NCBI RefSeq assembly: GCF_001421745.1
Contig: NZ_LMKW01000001.1
Span: forward strand, 62,001 to 126,000
Source: Sphingomonas sp. Leaf230
GTDB taxonomy: Bacteria > Pseudomonadota > Alphaproteobacteria > Sphingomonadales > Sphingomonadaceae
Reading direction: 5' to 3'
DNA: 64,000 bases
Shown: positions 18,319 to 26,543 of the stretch, piece by piece
Layout of the letters: the number at the start of each line of letters is the position of its first letter
Position numbering within the stretch: the first letter of the stretch is position 1
The notes under the pieces: model-generated
Seen by the model: only the letters and a program-made list of their open reading frames with translations
What the model was told of the DNA's origin: nothing
Database searches by the model: none
Translations under genes and position numbers: made by a program

Positions 18319-19274
18319 CACGAAGCCTGATGGTTGATCGCAAGCGCTCCCCGTTCTCCTGCGAACGCAGGAGCCCAGGGTCGCAGGCGTGGCGCTTGGT
18401 ATCCTGGACCCCTGCGTTCGCAGGGGCACTGGTTTTGCAGGGGTGCGTAAGTGTCTCCGCGCCGACGTCGATCGCAGCGACGCCGACTGTCTCCGCACCC
18501 GTCACGGTCGACGGCGTACCCGCCAGCATGCAGTATCTCTACGCCTCGGGCGAAGCGGCGGCGGTCAGCATCCAGGCCTGGAACGCGCTCGTCGGCTACA
18601 TCCGCGCGCAACGCACGCCGACGTCCGTCGTCCTCACCCAAGGCGCCACGCTCGCCGCGCCGGTTTTCACCGCCTGCGGCACCAAACCCAAAGCCGCGGT
18701 CTTCGACGTGGACGAAACCGTGCTTCTCAACCTCGGCTTCGAATATGACGCGTCTTCCGGCCAGCCCTGGTCCGACCCGCGCTGGCAGGACTGGGAGCGC
18801 ACCGGCGTTAAGCAGGTCGCGCCCGTCCCCGGCGCGCTCGCCGCGCTCACCCAACTCCGCGCGATGGGCGTTACGGTGATCTTCAACACCAACCGCTCCG
18901 CCGCCAACGCCGCACAGACTGAAGCCACGATCGAAGCCGCCGGGCTCGGCCCCGCGCGCCACGGCGAGACGCTGTTCCTCGCCGGCGACGACGCGATGGG
19001 CTCGAAGAAGGACGGCCGCCGCGCGACGATCGCTACAAAATACTGCGTCGTCGCAATGGGCGGCGACCAGCTCGGCGACTTCAGCGACCTGTTCAACGCC
19101 GGCCAAACCCCCGCCGCCCGTCGCGCAACGGTCCAGTCGCCCGCGATCGCCGCGAAATGGGGAGCAGGGTGGTTCGTCCTGCCCAACCCGGTCTACGGCA
19201 CCGCGCTCAAAGGCAATCGCGACGAGGTATTCCCGCCAGCAGTCCGCTGGGCCCCGACTGGAGGCGTACGCTAA
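18315..19274 (+). CDS. HAD-family acid phosphatase, lipoprotein with repeat-derived signal peptide
   Basis: HAD superfamily subfamily IIIB (lipoprotein e(P4)/class B-like) phosphatase: the nucleophile motif [10 protein letters not shown] (about 136-145), a second motif FNTNRSAAN, and motif III-like GDDAMGSKK and GDQLGDFSD. The N-terminus ends in a lipobox LQGC with Cys44, so it is predicted to be anchored to an envelope membrane and to dephosphorylate nucleotides or other monoesters in the periplasm. Bases 18353-18426, most of the region before the lipobox, are a family C repeat variant; its right arm encodes WTPAFAGA, part of the hydrophobic core. Start GTG 18315 overlaps the scoA stop; ATG 18330 is the alternative. 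It overlaps the next gene by one base (TAATG). Confidence 0.85.
   Translation: MTRSLMVDRKRSPFSCERRSPGSQAWRLVSWTPAFAGALVLQGCVSVSAPTSIAATPTVSAPVTVDGVPASMQYLYASGEAAAVSIQAWNALVGYIRAQRTPTSVVLTQGATLAAPVFTACGTKPKAAVFDVDETVLLNLGFEYDASSGQPWSDPRWQDWERTGVKQVAPVPGALAALTQLRAMGVTVIFNTNRSAANAAQTEATIEAAGLGPARHGETLFLAGDDAMGSKKDGRRATIATKYCVVAMGGDQLGDFSDLFNAGQTPAARRATVQSPAIAAKWGAGWFVLPNPVYGTALKGNRDEVFPPAVRWAPTGGVR
18353..18426. repeat. Family C repeat variant inside a coding region
   Basis: The left hairpin CTCCTGCGAACGCAGGAG (18356-18373), CCCAGGG spacer, CTGGAC, and right hairpin CCCCTGCGTTCGCAGGGG (18409-18426) follow the family C plan with ACG instead of AGG in the core. It is translated in frame in the signal peptide of the phosphatase. 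Confidence 0.85.
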
Positions 19275-19594
19275 TGGCCGATCATCCCGCCAATCACCCA
19301 AACGCGATCGCGCTCGACAAGGGCGCGCAGCTCACCGGCGAATCGGTCGAGGTCGCGCGCATCTGGATCACCAACGGCGCCGGCAGCAACGTGCTGATCG
19401 ACGCGGGCATCCTCGAGGATCCGACCGTGTTCGGTTACCTCCTCGCCGACACGATCCGTCACGCCGCGCGCGCCTATGCGGGCACCTGGGGCCTCGACGA
19501 GGATGCCGCGTTGCAGGCGATCGTCGACGGCGTCGGCACCGAACTCCGCGAACAATTCACGACCATCACCACCATCCAGGAAGGAATGCACTGA
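19274..19594 (+). CDS. DUF5076-type small protein
   Basis: 106-residue soluble protein of unknown function, recognised from memory as DUF5076. The core reads [23 protein letters not shown] followed by [21 protein letters not shown]. The start overlaps the phosphatase stop in TAATG, and the stop overlaps the scoB start in CTGATG, so translation is coupled across scoA-phosphatase-DUF5076-scoB. Position within a CoA-transferase operon suggests a link to that enzyme, but this is inference. Confidence 0.8.
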   Translation: MADHPANHPNAIALDKGAQLTGESVEVARIWITNGAGSNVLIDAGILEDPTVFGYLLADTIRHAARAYAGTWGLDEDAALQAIVDGVGTELREQFTTITTIQEGMH

Positions 19595-20229
19595 TGCCCT
19601 GGGACCGTAACCAGATGGCCGCGCGCGCGGCGCAGGAACTGAAGGACGGCTATTACGTCAATCTCGGCATCGGCATCCCGACGCTGGTCGCGAACAACAT
19701 CCCCGAGGGGATGACCGTCACGCTCCAGTCCGAGAACGGCATGCTCGGGATCGGCCCGTTCCCGTACGCGGGCGAGGAGGACGCCGACCTGATCAACGCC
19801 GGCAAGCAGACGATCAGCGAACTCCCTTCGTCGGTGTATTTCAGCTCGTCGGACAGCTTCGCGATGATCCGCGGCGGGCATATCGATCTGACGGTACTCG
19901 GCGCGATGGAAGTCAGCGAAGGCGGCGACATCGCCAACTGGATGATCCCGGGCAAGATGATCAAGGGCATGGGCGGCGCGATGGACCTCGTCGCGGGCGT
20001 CAAGCAGATCATCGTCGTGATGGACCACGCCGCCAAGGACGGCACGCCGAAGTTCATCTCGTCGTGCACGCTGCCACTGACCGGCAAGAACGTCGTCGAC
20101 ATGATCGTCACCGACCTCGCCGTGTTCCAGCGCCCCGATCACGACAGCCCGTTCAAGCTGGTCGAAATGGCGCCGGGCGTCACTGCGGACGAGATCGCCG
20201 CGAGAACCACCGCGCACTACACCATCTGA
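19594..20229 (+). CDS. scoB: 3-oxoacid CoA-transferase subunit B
   Basis: Beta subunit carrying the catalytic glutamate of the [10 protein letters not shown] motif, which forms the covalent CoA-thioester intermediate. Other conserved stretches are [41 protein letters not shown] and [14 protein letters not shown]. At 211 residues it matches the SCOT-type subunit B. It pairs with scoA at 17608. ATG 19594 overlaps the DUF5076 stop. Confidence 0.94.
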   Translation: MPWDRNQMAARAAQELKDGYYVNLGIGIPTLVANNIPEGMTVTLQSENGMLGIGPFPYAGEEDADLINAGKQTISELPSSVYFSSSDSFAMIRGGHIDLTVLGAMEVSEGGDIANWMIPGKMIKGMGGAMDLVAGVKQIIVVMDHAAKDGTPKFISSCTLPLTGKNVVDMIVTDLAVFQRPDHDSPFKLVEMAPGVTADEIAARTTAHYTI

Positions 20230-20912
20230 TGGGCTACGCCCTCGTCACCGCAAACCGCAATTACTCGAGCTGGTCGCTGCGGCCCTGGGTCCTGATGAAG
20301 GCGCTCGGCATCGACTTCGAGGACCGGATCGAGCCGTTCCTGAAGCCCGTCAATTACGAGGCGTTCCGCGCCTTCTCGCCGACCGGGCAGGTGCCGGTGC
20401 TGATCGACGGCGCGCGCACGCTATGGGATTCGCTCGGTATCGTCCTCTATCTCGCCGAGCGTCACGACGGCGTCTGGCCGGTCGACGAGGAGGCACGCGC
20501 GTGGGCGATCTGCGCGACCGCCGAAATGCATGGCGGGTTCTCCGCGCTTCGCAACGAGCGCACGATGAACGTCGGCGTCCGCGTCGAAGCCGCCCCCGGC
20601 AGCGACGCGCTCGACCGCGATGTCGCGCGGATTACCGAACTCTGGAGCGAGGGACTCGACCGGTTCGGCGGCCCGTGGCTCGCTGGCGCAGAGTTCACCG
20701 CCGTCGATGCGTTCTATGCGCCAGTCGCGTTCCGCGTGCGGACCTACGGGATCGACGTCGGCCCGGCAGGTCTGGCCTGGGTCGACCGGATCATCGCGCA
20801 CGCGGCGATGCGCGAATGGGAAGCGACCGCACTCGCCGAGACATGGCGCGAGGAAAGCCACGAGGCCGACCTCCTCAACTGCGGGTCGATCACCGCGGAC
20901 TTCCGCCGCTGA
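20229..20912 (+). CDS. Glutathione S-transferase family protein
   Basis: 227 residues. The N-terminal motif NYSSWSLRPWVLMKALGIDFE places a catalytic-type serine in the first helix; the GSH-binding loop appears as GQVPVLIDGARTLWDSLGIVLYLAE. The C-terminal helical domain includes LAGAEFTAVDAFYAPVAFR. ATG overlaps the scoB stop (CTGATGG) and its own stop overlaps the next ATG, so it is part of the same tightly coupled cluster. Substrate unknown. Confidence 0.87.
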   Translation: MGYALVTANRNYSSWSLRPWVLMKALGIDFEDRIEPFLKPVNYEAFRAFSPTGQVPVLIDGARTLWDSLGIVLYLAERHDGVWPVDEEARAWAICATAEMHGGFSALRNERTMNVGVRVEAAPGSDALDRDVARITELWSEGLDRFGGPWLAGAEFTAVDAFYAPVAFRVRTYGIDVGPAGLAWVDRIIAHAAMREWEATALAETWREESHEADLLNCGSITADFRR

Positions 20913-21793
20913 TGCGCCGCGCCGCGATCGTCATAGCGCTGATCGTCATCCTGATCGCAGGCACGGCGTTCACCGCGGGACCGGGTACGCTCAGCGTCCT
21001 CGATGGCGTGATGGGCGGCGGTCGCGGCACCGCGCGCATCCGCGAAGGCGTCCCGTTCGGCACTCACGGCCAGAAGCTCGATGTCTGGCGCCCGTCCGGT
21101 GGCGCCAAGACCGGCCTGCCGGTGCTGATCTTCTGGTACGGCGGCGGCTGGGTGCACGGCTCGCGCGGCGCCTACGCCTTCGCCGCGCGCGCCTATGCGA
21201 AGGCGGGCTACGTCGTCGTCATGCCCGACTACCGCAAGGTGCCCGACGTCCGCTTCCCCGCCTTCCTCCAGGACGGTGCAGAAGCGGTGAAGTGGACTCG
21301 CGACCACATCGCACAGTCCGGCGGCGACCCGAACCGGATCGCCGTCGCTGGTCATTCCGCCGGCGCCTACACCGTCGCGATGCTGACGCTCGACGAGCGC
21401 TGGCTGAAGGCGGAAGGCGTCGACCCCCACATCATCAAGGCCGCGGTCGGCCTGTGCGGGCCTTATGATTTCTACCCCTTCACCGCGAAACGCGCGATCG
21501 ACGCGATGCAGGGCGCCGCCGACCCGGTGATGACCCAGCCGATCCACTTCGCGCGCGCCGACGCCCCGCCGATGCTGCTGATCACCGCCGGCGACGACAC
21601 GCAGGTCAAGCCGCATAACGCGATCAACCTCACCGCGCGGCTGAAGGCGCTGGGGGCACCGGTGACGCACATCGATTATCCCGGTTTGAGCCACGAAAAC
21701 GTCGCGATGGCCTTGTCGAAACCCTTCCGCGGCAAAGCGCCGGTGCTCGCCGACAGCGTCGCGTTCCTGAACAAGGCGATGCCCGCGCGGTAA
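20912..21793 (+). CDS. Alpha/beta hydrolase, esterase-like, exported or membrane-anchored
   Basis: The N-terminal hydrophobic segment [22 protein letters not shown] looks like a signal anchor. The hydrolase domain shows the oxyanion-hole region [14 protein letters not shown], nucleophile elbow [11 protein letters not shown], a likely acid in TAGDDTQV and a His in [11 protein letters not shown]: the full triad of the BD-FAE/carboxylesterase type. 293 residues. It is the last gene of the overlapping scoA-to-hydrolase run and is followed by a family C repeat. Confidence 0.87.
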   Translation: MRRAAIVIALIVILIAGTAFTAGPGTLSVLDGVMGGGRGTARIREGVPFGTHGQKLDVWRPSGGAKTGLPVLIFWYGGGWVHGSRGAYAFAARAYAKAGYVVVMPDYRKVPDVRFPAFLQDGAEAVKWTRDHIAQSGGDPNRIAVAGHSAGAYTVAMLTLDERWLKAEGVDPHIIKAAVGLCGPYDFYPFTAKRAIDAMQGAADPVMTQPIHFARADAPPMLLITAGDDTQVKPHNAINLTARLKALGAPVTHIDYPGLSHENVAMALSKPFRGKAPVLADSVAFLNKAMPAR

Positions 21794-21798
21794 TCCAT

Positions 21799-21856
21799 CT
21801 TGTTTCCCCGCGAAGGCGGGGCCCCAGTCTGGGCACCCGCCTTCGCGGGTGGACAA
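21799..21856. repeat. Family C inverted repeat
   Basis: CTTGTTTCCCCGCGAAGGCG ... CGCCTTCGCGGGTGGACAA, near-complementary ends around CCCCAGTCTGGGCA. It lies between the hydrolase gene and leuC. Confidence 0.8.
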
Positions 21857-21950
21857 TCTTTCCGCCGGCCCTCCACGCGCACGGTTCAGCGACCGAAAAT
21901 TACATACAACCTTGGCGTCGCACCCCTTTTCGGTTAACGCGCGCTCCATC

Positions 21951-23387
21951 ATGGCCACTCCGCAAACGCTGTACGAAAAGATCTGGGCGGCGCACGTCGT
22001 CGAACGCCGCGACGACGGCACCTGCCTGATCTATATCGACCGCCACCTCGTCCACGAAGTCACCAGCCCGCAGGCCTTTGAAGGCCTGCGCGTCGCAGGC
22101 CGCAAGGTTCGCCGCCCCGACCTGACGCTCGCCGTCCCCGATCACAACCTCCCGACCACCGCGCGGAAAGATGCCGCCGGCCGCGTCCTGCCGATCGCCG
22201 ATCCCGAAAGCGCGCAGCAGCTCGACGCACTCCGCCGCAACACCAGCGAGTTCGGCATCGACTATATCGACGCGACCGCGATCGAGCAGGGCATCGTCCA
22301 CGTCGTGGGCCCCGAGCAGGGCTTTACGCTCCCCGGCACCACGCTCGTCTGCGGCGACAGCCACACATCGGCGCACGGCGCACTCGGCGCGCTTGCGTTC
22401 GGGATCGGCACCAGCGAGGTCGAGCACGTCCTCGCCACGCAGACCTTGCTGCTGTCGCAGGCCAAGACGATGGAAGTCCGCGTCGACGGCGAACTCGGCT
22501 TCGGCGTCAGCCCGAAGGACGTCATCCTCGCGATCATCGGCAAGATCGGCGCGGCGGGCGGCACCGGCCATGTCATCGAATTCACCGGCAGCGTGATCCG
22601 CAACATGTCGATCGAAGGTCGCCTGACGATCGCCAACATGTCGATCGAGGCAGGCGCGCGCGCCGGCCTGATCGCGCCCGACGACACCACCTTCGCCTAT
22701 CTCAAGGGCCGCCCGATGGCCCCGACCGGCGAGAACTGGGACCGCGCGGTGACGTGGTGGCGTAGTCTCGCCACCGATCCCGGCGCGCGCTACGACAAGT
22801 CCGTCACGCTCGACGCCGCCGATATCGCCCCCGGCCTCACCTGGGGCACCAGTCCCGAGGACGTCGTGCCGATCACCGGATTCGTCCCCGAACCGTCAAG
22901 CTTCGCCGATCCCGCCAAGCAGGCCGCCGCACAGAAGTCGCTCGACTATATGGGCCTGACCGCCGGTACCGCGATGCGCGACGTGCCGATCCAGCACGTC
23001 TTCATCGGCAGTTGCACCAACAGCCGTATCGAGGATCTCCGCGCCGCCGCGGCGATCGCCGACGGACGCCATGTCGCCACGGGCGTCCGCGCGCTGGTCG
23101 TCCCCGGCTCGGGCCTGGTGAAGCGTCAGGCCGAAGCCGAAGGGCTCGACCGAATCTTCATCACCGCCGGTTTCGAATGGCGCGAACCGGGCTGTTCGAT
23201 GTGCCTCGCGATGAACCCGGACAAAGTCCCTGCGGGGGAGCGTTGCGCTTCCACGTCGAACCGTAATTTCGTCGGCAGACAGGGTCCCGGAGCGCGCACG
23301 CATCTGGTATCACCCGCGATGGCGGCAGCGGCGGCGGTGACCGGTAAGCTGAGCGACGTCAGAGAGTTGATGGGGGAACGAGCATGA
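21951..23387 (+). CDS. leuC: 3-isopropylmalate dehydratase large subunit
   Basis: Aconitase-family enzyme of leucine synthesis; isomerises 2- to 3-isopropylmalate. Signatures: [17 protein letters not shown] at the N-terminus, [27 protein letters not shown], and the 4Fe-4S cysteines in [13 protein letters not shown] and [11 protein letters not shown]. The product is 478 residues. ATG 21951 is chosen by the conserved N-terminus; the open frame back to 21849 crosses a repeat edge. The stop overlaps the start of a 34-codon ORF that bridges to leuD. Confidence 0.97.
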   Translation: MATPQTLYEKIWAAHVVERRDDGTCLIYIDRHLVHEVTSPQAFEGLRVAGRKVRRPDLTLAVPDHNLPTTARKDAAGRVLPIADPESAQQLDALRRNTSEFGIDYIDATAIEQGIVHVVGPEQGFTLPGTTLVCGDSHTSAHGALGALAFGIGTSEVEHVLATQTLLLSQAKTMEVRVDGELGFGVSPKDVILAIIGKIGAAGGTGHVIEFTGSVIRNMSIEGRLTIANMSIEAGARAGLIAPDDTTFAYLKGRPMAPTGENWDRAVTWWRSLATDPGARYDKSVTLDAADIAPGLTWGTSPEDVVPITGFVPEPSSFADPAKQAAAQKSLDYMGLTAGTAMRDVPIQHVFIGSCTNSRIEDLRAAAAIADGRHVATGVRALVVPGSGLVKRQAEAEGLDRIFITAGFEWREPGCSMCLAMNPDKVPAGERCASTSNRNFVGRQGPGARTHLVSPAMAAAAAVTGKLSDVRELMGERA

Positions 23388-23488
23388 AGAAGGTTTTCGT
23401 ATTGCTGGCGGCTGGGGCAATGCTCAGCGGCGTAGCGGCCTATGTCGCATCGGCGCGGGTCGTTCCGGAGCGCACGGAACAGCGATGA
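23384..23488 (+). CDS. Micro-ORF between leuC and leuD, small hydrophobic/exported peptide
   Basis: A 34-residue frame beginning [16 protein letters not shown] and ending [10 protein letters not shown]. It has a basic start, a hydrophobic stretch and an AYVASA-type end, so it is either a small membrane peptide or a signal peptide with a short tail. Its ATG overlaps the leuC stop (ATGA at 23384) and its stop overlaps the leuD ATG (ATGA at 23485); GGGGGAACG precedes it. The double overlap argues that it is translated and couples leuC to leuD. No function is known to me. Confidence 0.6.
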   Translation: MKKVFVLLAAGAMLSGVAAYVASARVVPERTEQR

Positions 23489-24114
23489 TTCCCGTCACGA
23501 CCGTCTCGGGCCGCGCCTATCCGTGGGGCGCGAAGAACATCGACACCGACGTCATCATCCCGGCGCACTGGCTGAAGACGATCACGCGCACCGGCCTCGG
23601 CCGCGGCGCGTTCGAGACGGTCCGCGCGCAACCCGGCAACATCTTCGACGACCCGCGCTATGCCGGCTCGCCGATCCTCATTGCCGGCGATAATTTCGGC
23701 TGCGGTTCCAGCCGCGAGCATGCCGCGTGGGCGCTCGCCGATATGGGCATCACCGCGGTGATCGCGCCGAGCTTCTCCGACATATTCTCGGGCAACGCGT
23801 TCAAGAACGGCATCGTCCCCGTCGTGCTGCCCCAGGAGGCGATCGACCGGCTTATCGAAGTCGCCAAGGACCAGACCGTCACCGTCGATCTCGAGACGAT
23901 GACCGTCACCACCCCGTTCCAGGACCGCTTCACCTTCGAACTCGACGCATTCCGCCGTCAGTGCCTCATGGAAGGGCTGGACGAAGTCGGCCTGACGCTG
24001 GCAAGGGATACCCAGATTTCAAAATTCGAGGAGGCGGTCGCATCGAATCGCCCCTGGACGACGGTGGAGAGCGGGTATGCGAGCATTGGTGTCGAAGGCG
24101 GTCGGCGGACCTGA
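23485..24114 (+). CDS. leuD: 3-isopropylmalate dehydratase small subunit
   Basis: Swivel-domain partner of LeuC. The substrate-recognition motif [16 protein letters not shown] (about 71-86) and [21 protein letters not shown] are diagnostic. Length is 209 residues. The C-terminal 13 residues overlap the following oxidoreductase gene by 38 bases, a slightly long overlap. With leuC and the micro-ORF it forms one transcript; leuA and leuB are not in the window. Confidence 0.97.
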   Translation: MIPVTTVSGRAYPWGAKNIDTDVIIPAHWLKTITRTGLGRGAFETVRAQPGNIFDDPRYAGSPILIAGDNFGCGSSREHAAWALADMGITAVIAPSFSDIFSGNAFKNGIVPVVLPQEAIDRLIEVAKDQTVTVDLETMTVTTPFQDRFTFELDAFRRQCLMEGLDEVGLTLARDTQISKFEEAVASNRPWTTVESGYASIGVEGGRRT

Positions 24115-25075
24115 AACTCTGAAAATGGTCGAGCTGCCCGATCTGGTAGCCGGCCCCGGACAGGTCGTCGTCGCGGTCAAGGCCTGCGCGATCAACTTCC
24201 CCGACGTCCTGATCATCGAGGACAAATACCAGTTCAAGCCACAGCGCCCGTTCGCACCCGGCGGCGAGATCGCTGGCACGATCGATTCGATCGGCGAGGG
24301 CGTCACCGGCTGGGCAGTCGGCGACCGCGTGATCGCGATGCTCGGTCACGGCGGCCTCTGCGAGAAGGTGATCGCCGACCCCGCCAAGCTCTACCGCCTC
24401 CCCGAAGGCCGCAGCTTCGCCGAGGGTGCCTCGCTCATCCTCACCTACGGCACGACCATCCACGCTTTGCTCGACCGCGGCCATATCAAGGCGGGGCAGA
24501 CGCTGCTCGTGCTCGGCGCGGCCGGCGGGGTAGGGCTCGCCGCGATCGAACTCGGCAAGGCGTTCGGCGCGAAGGTCGTCGCCGCGGTATCGTCCGAGGA
24601 AAAGGCCGCCGCCGCCAAGTCAGCCGGTGCGGACGAAACGCTGATCTATGCCCGTGCCCCGTTCGACAAGCACCAGTCGAAGGCGCTCGCCGAGCAGTTC
24701 AAGGCCGCGGTCGGTCGCGACGGCGCGCACGTCATCTACGATCCGGTCGGTGGCGACTATGCCGAGCCTGCGCTGCGATCGATCGCCTGGGAGGGCAAGT
24801 ATCTCGTCGTCGGTTTCCCCGCCGGCATTCCGAAATTGCCGCTCAACCTAACGCTGCTCAAAAGCTGCGACGTATGCGGCGTGTTCTGGGGCGCATTCGC
24901 GGCGCGTGATCCCAAGGCGAACCAGGCGCATATCGAAACGCTGTTCGATTTGTGGGAAGCCGGAAAGATCGCGCCGCGCGTGACGGAAACATTTGCGTTC
25001 GAGGACGGCGGCAAGGCCATCGCGAAGATGGCCGCTCGTGGTGCTATCGGGAAACTCGTCGTAGAGGTCGGCTGA
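24077..25075 (+). CDS. NADPH:quinone oxidoreductase family protein (zinc-independent MDR)
   Basis: Medium-chain dehydrogenase/reductase of 332 residues without the structural-zinc Cys cluster. The N-terminal GroES-like domain shows [17 protein letters not shown] and PGGEIAGTI; the Rossmann domain shows [25 protein letters not shown]. This is the QOR/crotonyl-CoA-reductase-like branch; reduction of quinones or enones is likely. ATG 24077 lies inside the end of leuD and follows GAGAGCGG. Confidence 0.88.
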   Translation: MRALVSKAVGGPETLKMVELPDLVAGPGQVVVAVKACAINFPDVLIIEDKYQFKPQRPFAPGGEIAGTIDSIGEGVTGWAVGDRVIAMLGHGGLCEKVIADPAKLYRLPEGRSFAEGASLILTYGTTIHALLDRGHIKAGQTLLVLGAAGGVGLAAIELGKAFGAKVVAAVSSEEKAAAAKSAGADETLIYARAPFDKHQSKALAEQFKAAVGRDGAHVIYDPVGGDYAEPALRSIAWEGKYLVVGFPAGIPKLPLNLTLLKSCDVCGVFWGAFAARDPKANQAHIETLFDLWEAGKIAPRVTETFAFEDGGKAIAKMAARGAIGKLVVEVG

Positions 25076-25098
25076 GTACAGCTGCCTCTACAGGGGGG

Positions 25099-25242
25099 TC
25101 AAAACACGTTGTACGCAACGGTGGCGATCGCGCCCCACATCGCTGTCGACGCAAAAATTCCGTAGGCAAGCCCGTGCACGACCGGCGGTGTAGCGCGCGT
25201 CTTGGCCACGGAAACGGATGTCGGCTGGGATAGCGTCGTCAT
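25099..25242 (-). CDS. 47-residue single-span membrane protein
   Basis: A small minus-strand gene with GGAGAG four bases before its ATG (25240-25242). The product is a polar basic N-terminus (TLSQPTSVSVAKTRATPPVV) followed by one hydrophobic span (LAYGIFASTAMWGAIATVAY) and a two-residue tail NVF. A candidate EcfG-type promoter lies 45 bases upstream (25287-25311). It is convergent with the quinone oxidoreductase gene. I do not recognise a family; a stress-induced membrane micropeptide is an inference from the promoter. Confidence 0.6.
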   Translation of the reverse strand: MTTLSQPTSVSVAKTRATPPVVHGLAYGIFASTAMWGAIATVAYNVF

Positions 25243-25286
25243 ATCACTCTCCTATCCGTGCACTGTGTCACGTGATCGACTTATAT

Positions 25287-25311
25287 ATCGTTACAACCAG
25301 ACCATAGTTCC
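25287..25311 (-). promoter_or_regulatory. Candidate EcfG (general stress sigma) promoter
   Basis: On the minus strand GGAAC, 16 bases, CGAT; the alphaproteobacterial EcfG consensus is GGAAC-N16/17-CGTT, so one mismatch. Spacing to the 25242 start fits a short leader. Confidence 0.45.
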
Positions 25312-25403
25312 AGTAGTTTTTGTACGTTTCTGTCGATTGTTGCGCGGGGGCGTTGTGCGACCTATCTCGGGGCCCACGACGAGACTTAACGGGGACCCGC
25401 GCA

Positions 25404-25727
25404 ATGACCACTTTCGACGACCGCGAACGCGCCAGCGAGGCGAATTTCGCGCGCGAGGAAGAGATGGCCTTCCGGATAACGGCCCGGCGCAATCGCCTGC
25501 TGGGTGGCTGGGCGGCGCAGGAAATGCACCTGACCCCTGAAGAGACGGACGCCTATGCGACTGCGCTCGTGCATGCCGACATGGAAGGCGGCGGCGACGA
25601 TGATGTTGTGCGGAAACTGGTCGGCGACCTGACCGCCGCGGGGCTCGACCATGATGAGGCTACCATCCGCCGCGCGCTGGCGCAGCAGATGATCGAGGCA
25701 CGTCGCCAATTGCTGGAGTCGCATTGA
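25404..25727 (+). CDS. DUF1476 protein, ATP synthase inhibitor zeta-type subunit
   Basis: 107-residue helical protein: MTTFDDRERASEANFAREEEMAFR is the typical start of the alphaproteobacterial zeta subunit, a natural inhibitor of F1-ATPase found in Paracoccus and relatives. The rest (RNRLLGGWAAQEMHLTPEE, ADMEGGGDDDVVRKL) follows the family closely. ATG 25404 is chosen over an in-frame GTG at 25320, which would add an unrelated basic leader. It is followed one base later by bolA and then grxD. Confidence 0.9.
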   Translation: MTTFDDRERASEANFAREEEMAFRITARRNRLLGGWAAQEMHLTPEETDAYATALVHADMEGGGDDDVVRKLVGDLTAAGLDHDEATIRRALAQQMIEARRQLLESH

Positions 25728-25728
25728 T

Positions 25729-25959
25729 ATGCCGATGGCTGCTGACGATATCGCAACGATGATCAAGGACGCGATCCCCGATGCCCAGGTCGAGATCACC
25801 GATCTCGCGGGCGACGGCGATCATTATGCTGCCAAGGTCACCGCCGCCAGCTTTGCCGGGATGAGCCGGGTGAAGCAGCACCAGGCCGTCTATGCCGCGC
25901 TCGGCGGTCGGATGGGCGGCGTCCTGCACGCACTACAGCTTACGACCGCAATCTCCTGA
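25729..25959 (+). CDS. BolA family protein
   Basis: 76 residues, IbaG/BolA fold. The sequence DAQVEITDLAGDGDHYAAKV followed by FAGMSRVKQHQAVYAALGGRMGG contains the conserved His/Arg-type helix-turn-helix surface and the C-terminal ALQL strand. BolA proteins bind monothiol glutaredoxins to carry 2Fe-2S clusters; the next gene is exactly such a glutaredoxin, 11 bases downstream. Confidence 0.92.
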   Translation: MPMAADDIATMIKDAIPDAQVEITDLAGDGDHYAAKVTAASFAGMSRVKQHQAVYAALGGRMGGVLHALQLTTAIS

Positions 25960-25970
25960 GGACCGAAGAC

Positions 25971-26294
25971 ATGACCGACGATTCCAACGCCCGCATCGAC
26001 GCCCTGGTAAAAGCCAGCCCGGTAGTCCTGTTCATGAAAGGCAGCCCGTTGTTCCCGCAGTGCGGCTTTTCTAGCCGCGCGATCGCGATCCTCAACCATC
26101 TAGAGGTCGAGTTCGAGAGCGTCGACGTGTTGCAGGACCAGGGCATCCGGCAGGGTATCAAGAGCTATTCCGACTGGCCGACCATCCCGCAGCTCTACGT
26201 CGATGGTGAATTCGTCGGCGGCTCTGACATCATGATGGAGATGTACGAGAGCGGCGAGCTGGCGCAGTTGTTCGAGACGCAGAAGGCCAACTGA
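25971..26294 (+). CDS. grxD: Monothiol glutaredoxin, Grx4 family
   Basis: 107 residues with the CGFS active site (LFPQCGFSSRAI), the preceding FMKGSPLFP, the TIPQLYVDG cis-proline region and GGSDIMMEMYESGEL, all conserved in GrxD. It binds a bridging 2Fe-2S cluster with glutathione and works with BolA in iron-sulphur delivery. GAGGACCGAAG precedes ATG 25971. Confidence 0.96.
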   Translation: MTDDSNARIDALVKASPVVLFMKGSPLFPQCGFSSRAIAILNHLEVEFESVDVLQDQGIRQGIKSYSDWPTIPQLYVDGEFVGGSDIMMEMYESGELAQLFETQKAN

Positions 26295-26308
26295 TCAAGG
26301 CACCGGGT

Positions 26309-26353
26309 GGGTGGATCGACGCGAGACCGGAAGGGAAAGCGGTCGATCCACCC
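26309..26353. other. Hairpin after grxD
   Basis: GGGTGGATCGAC (26309-26320) and GTCGATCCACCC (26342-26353) form a perfect 12-base stem with a 21-base loop. There is no T-run, so it is not a standard intrinsic terminator; it may stabilise the 3' end or be a lone repeat. Confidence 0.4.
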
Positions 26354-26543
26354 TGTGAACGCGTTCGCGTTCGGTGACGGCACACTAGTTGCACGGCCCA
26401 TGCCAGAACCTGCCGTTCGCGGTTTTGGCGACGTTCGATAGTTAACTCAGGTTTGGCCCGGCATCGGCCTGTAAGAGTTTCCGACAGCTCTCCGCGACTA
26501 ACGAGGTCTTGCCATCGCCGCGTCGAGCCGCCATTTCGCATCC

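Noticed and set aside
23360-23490. Leucine attenuator leader upstream of leuD
   Set aside because: The small frame has few leucine codons, no hairpin or T-run, and overlaps both neighbours rather than preceding an operon.
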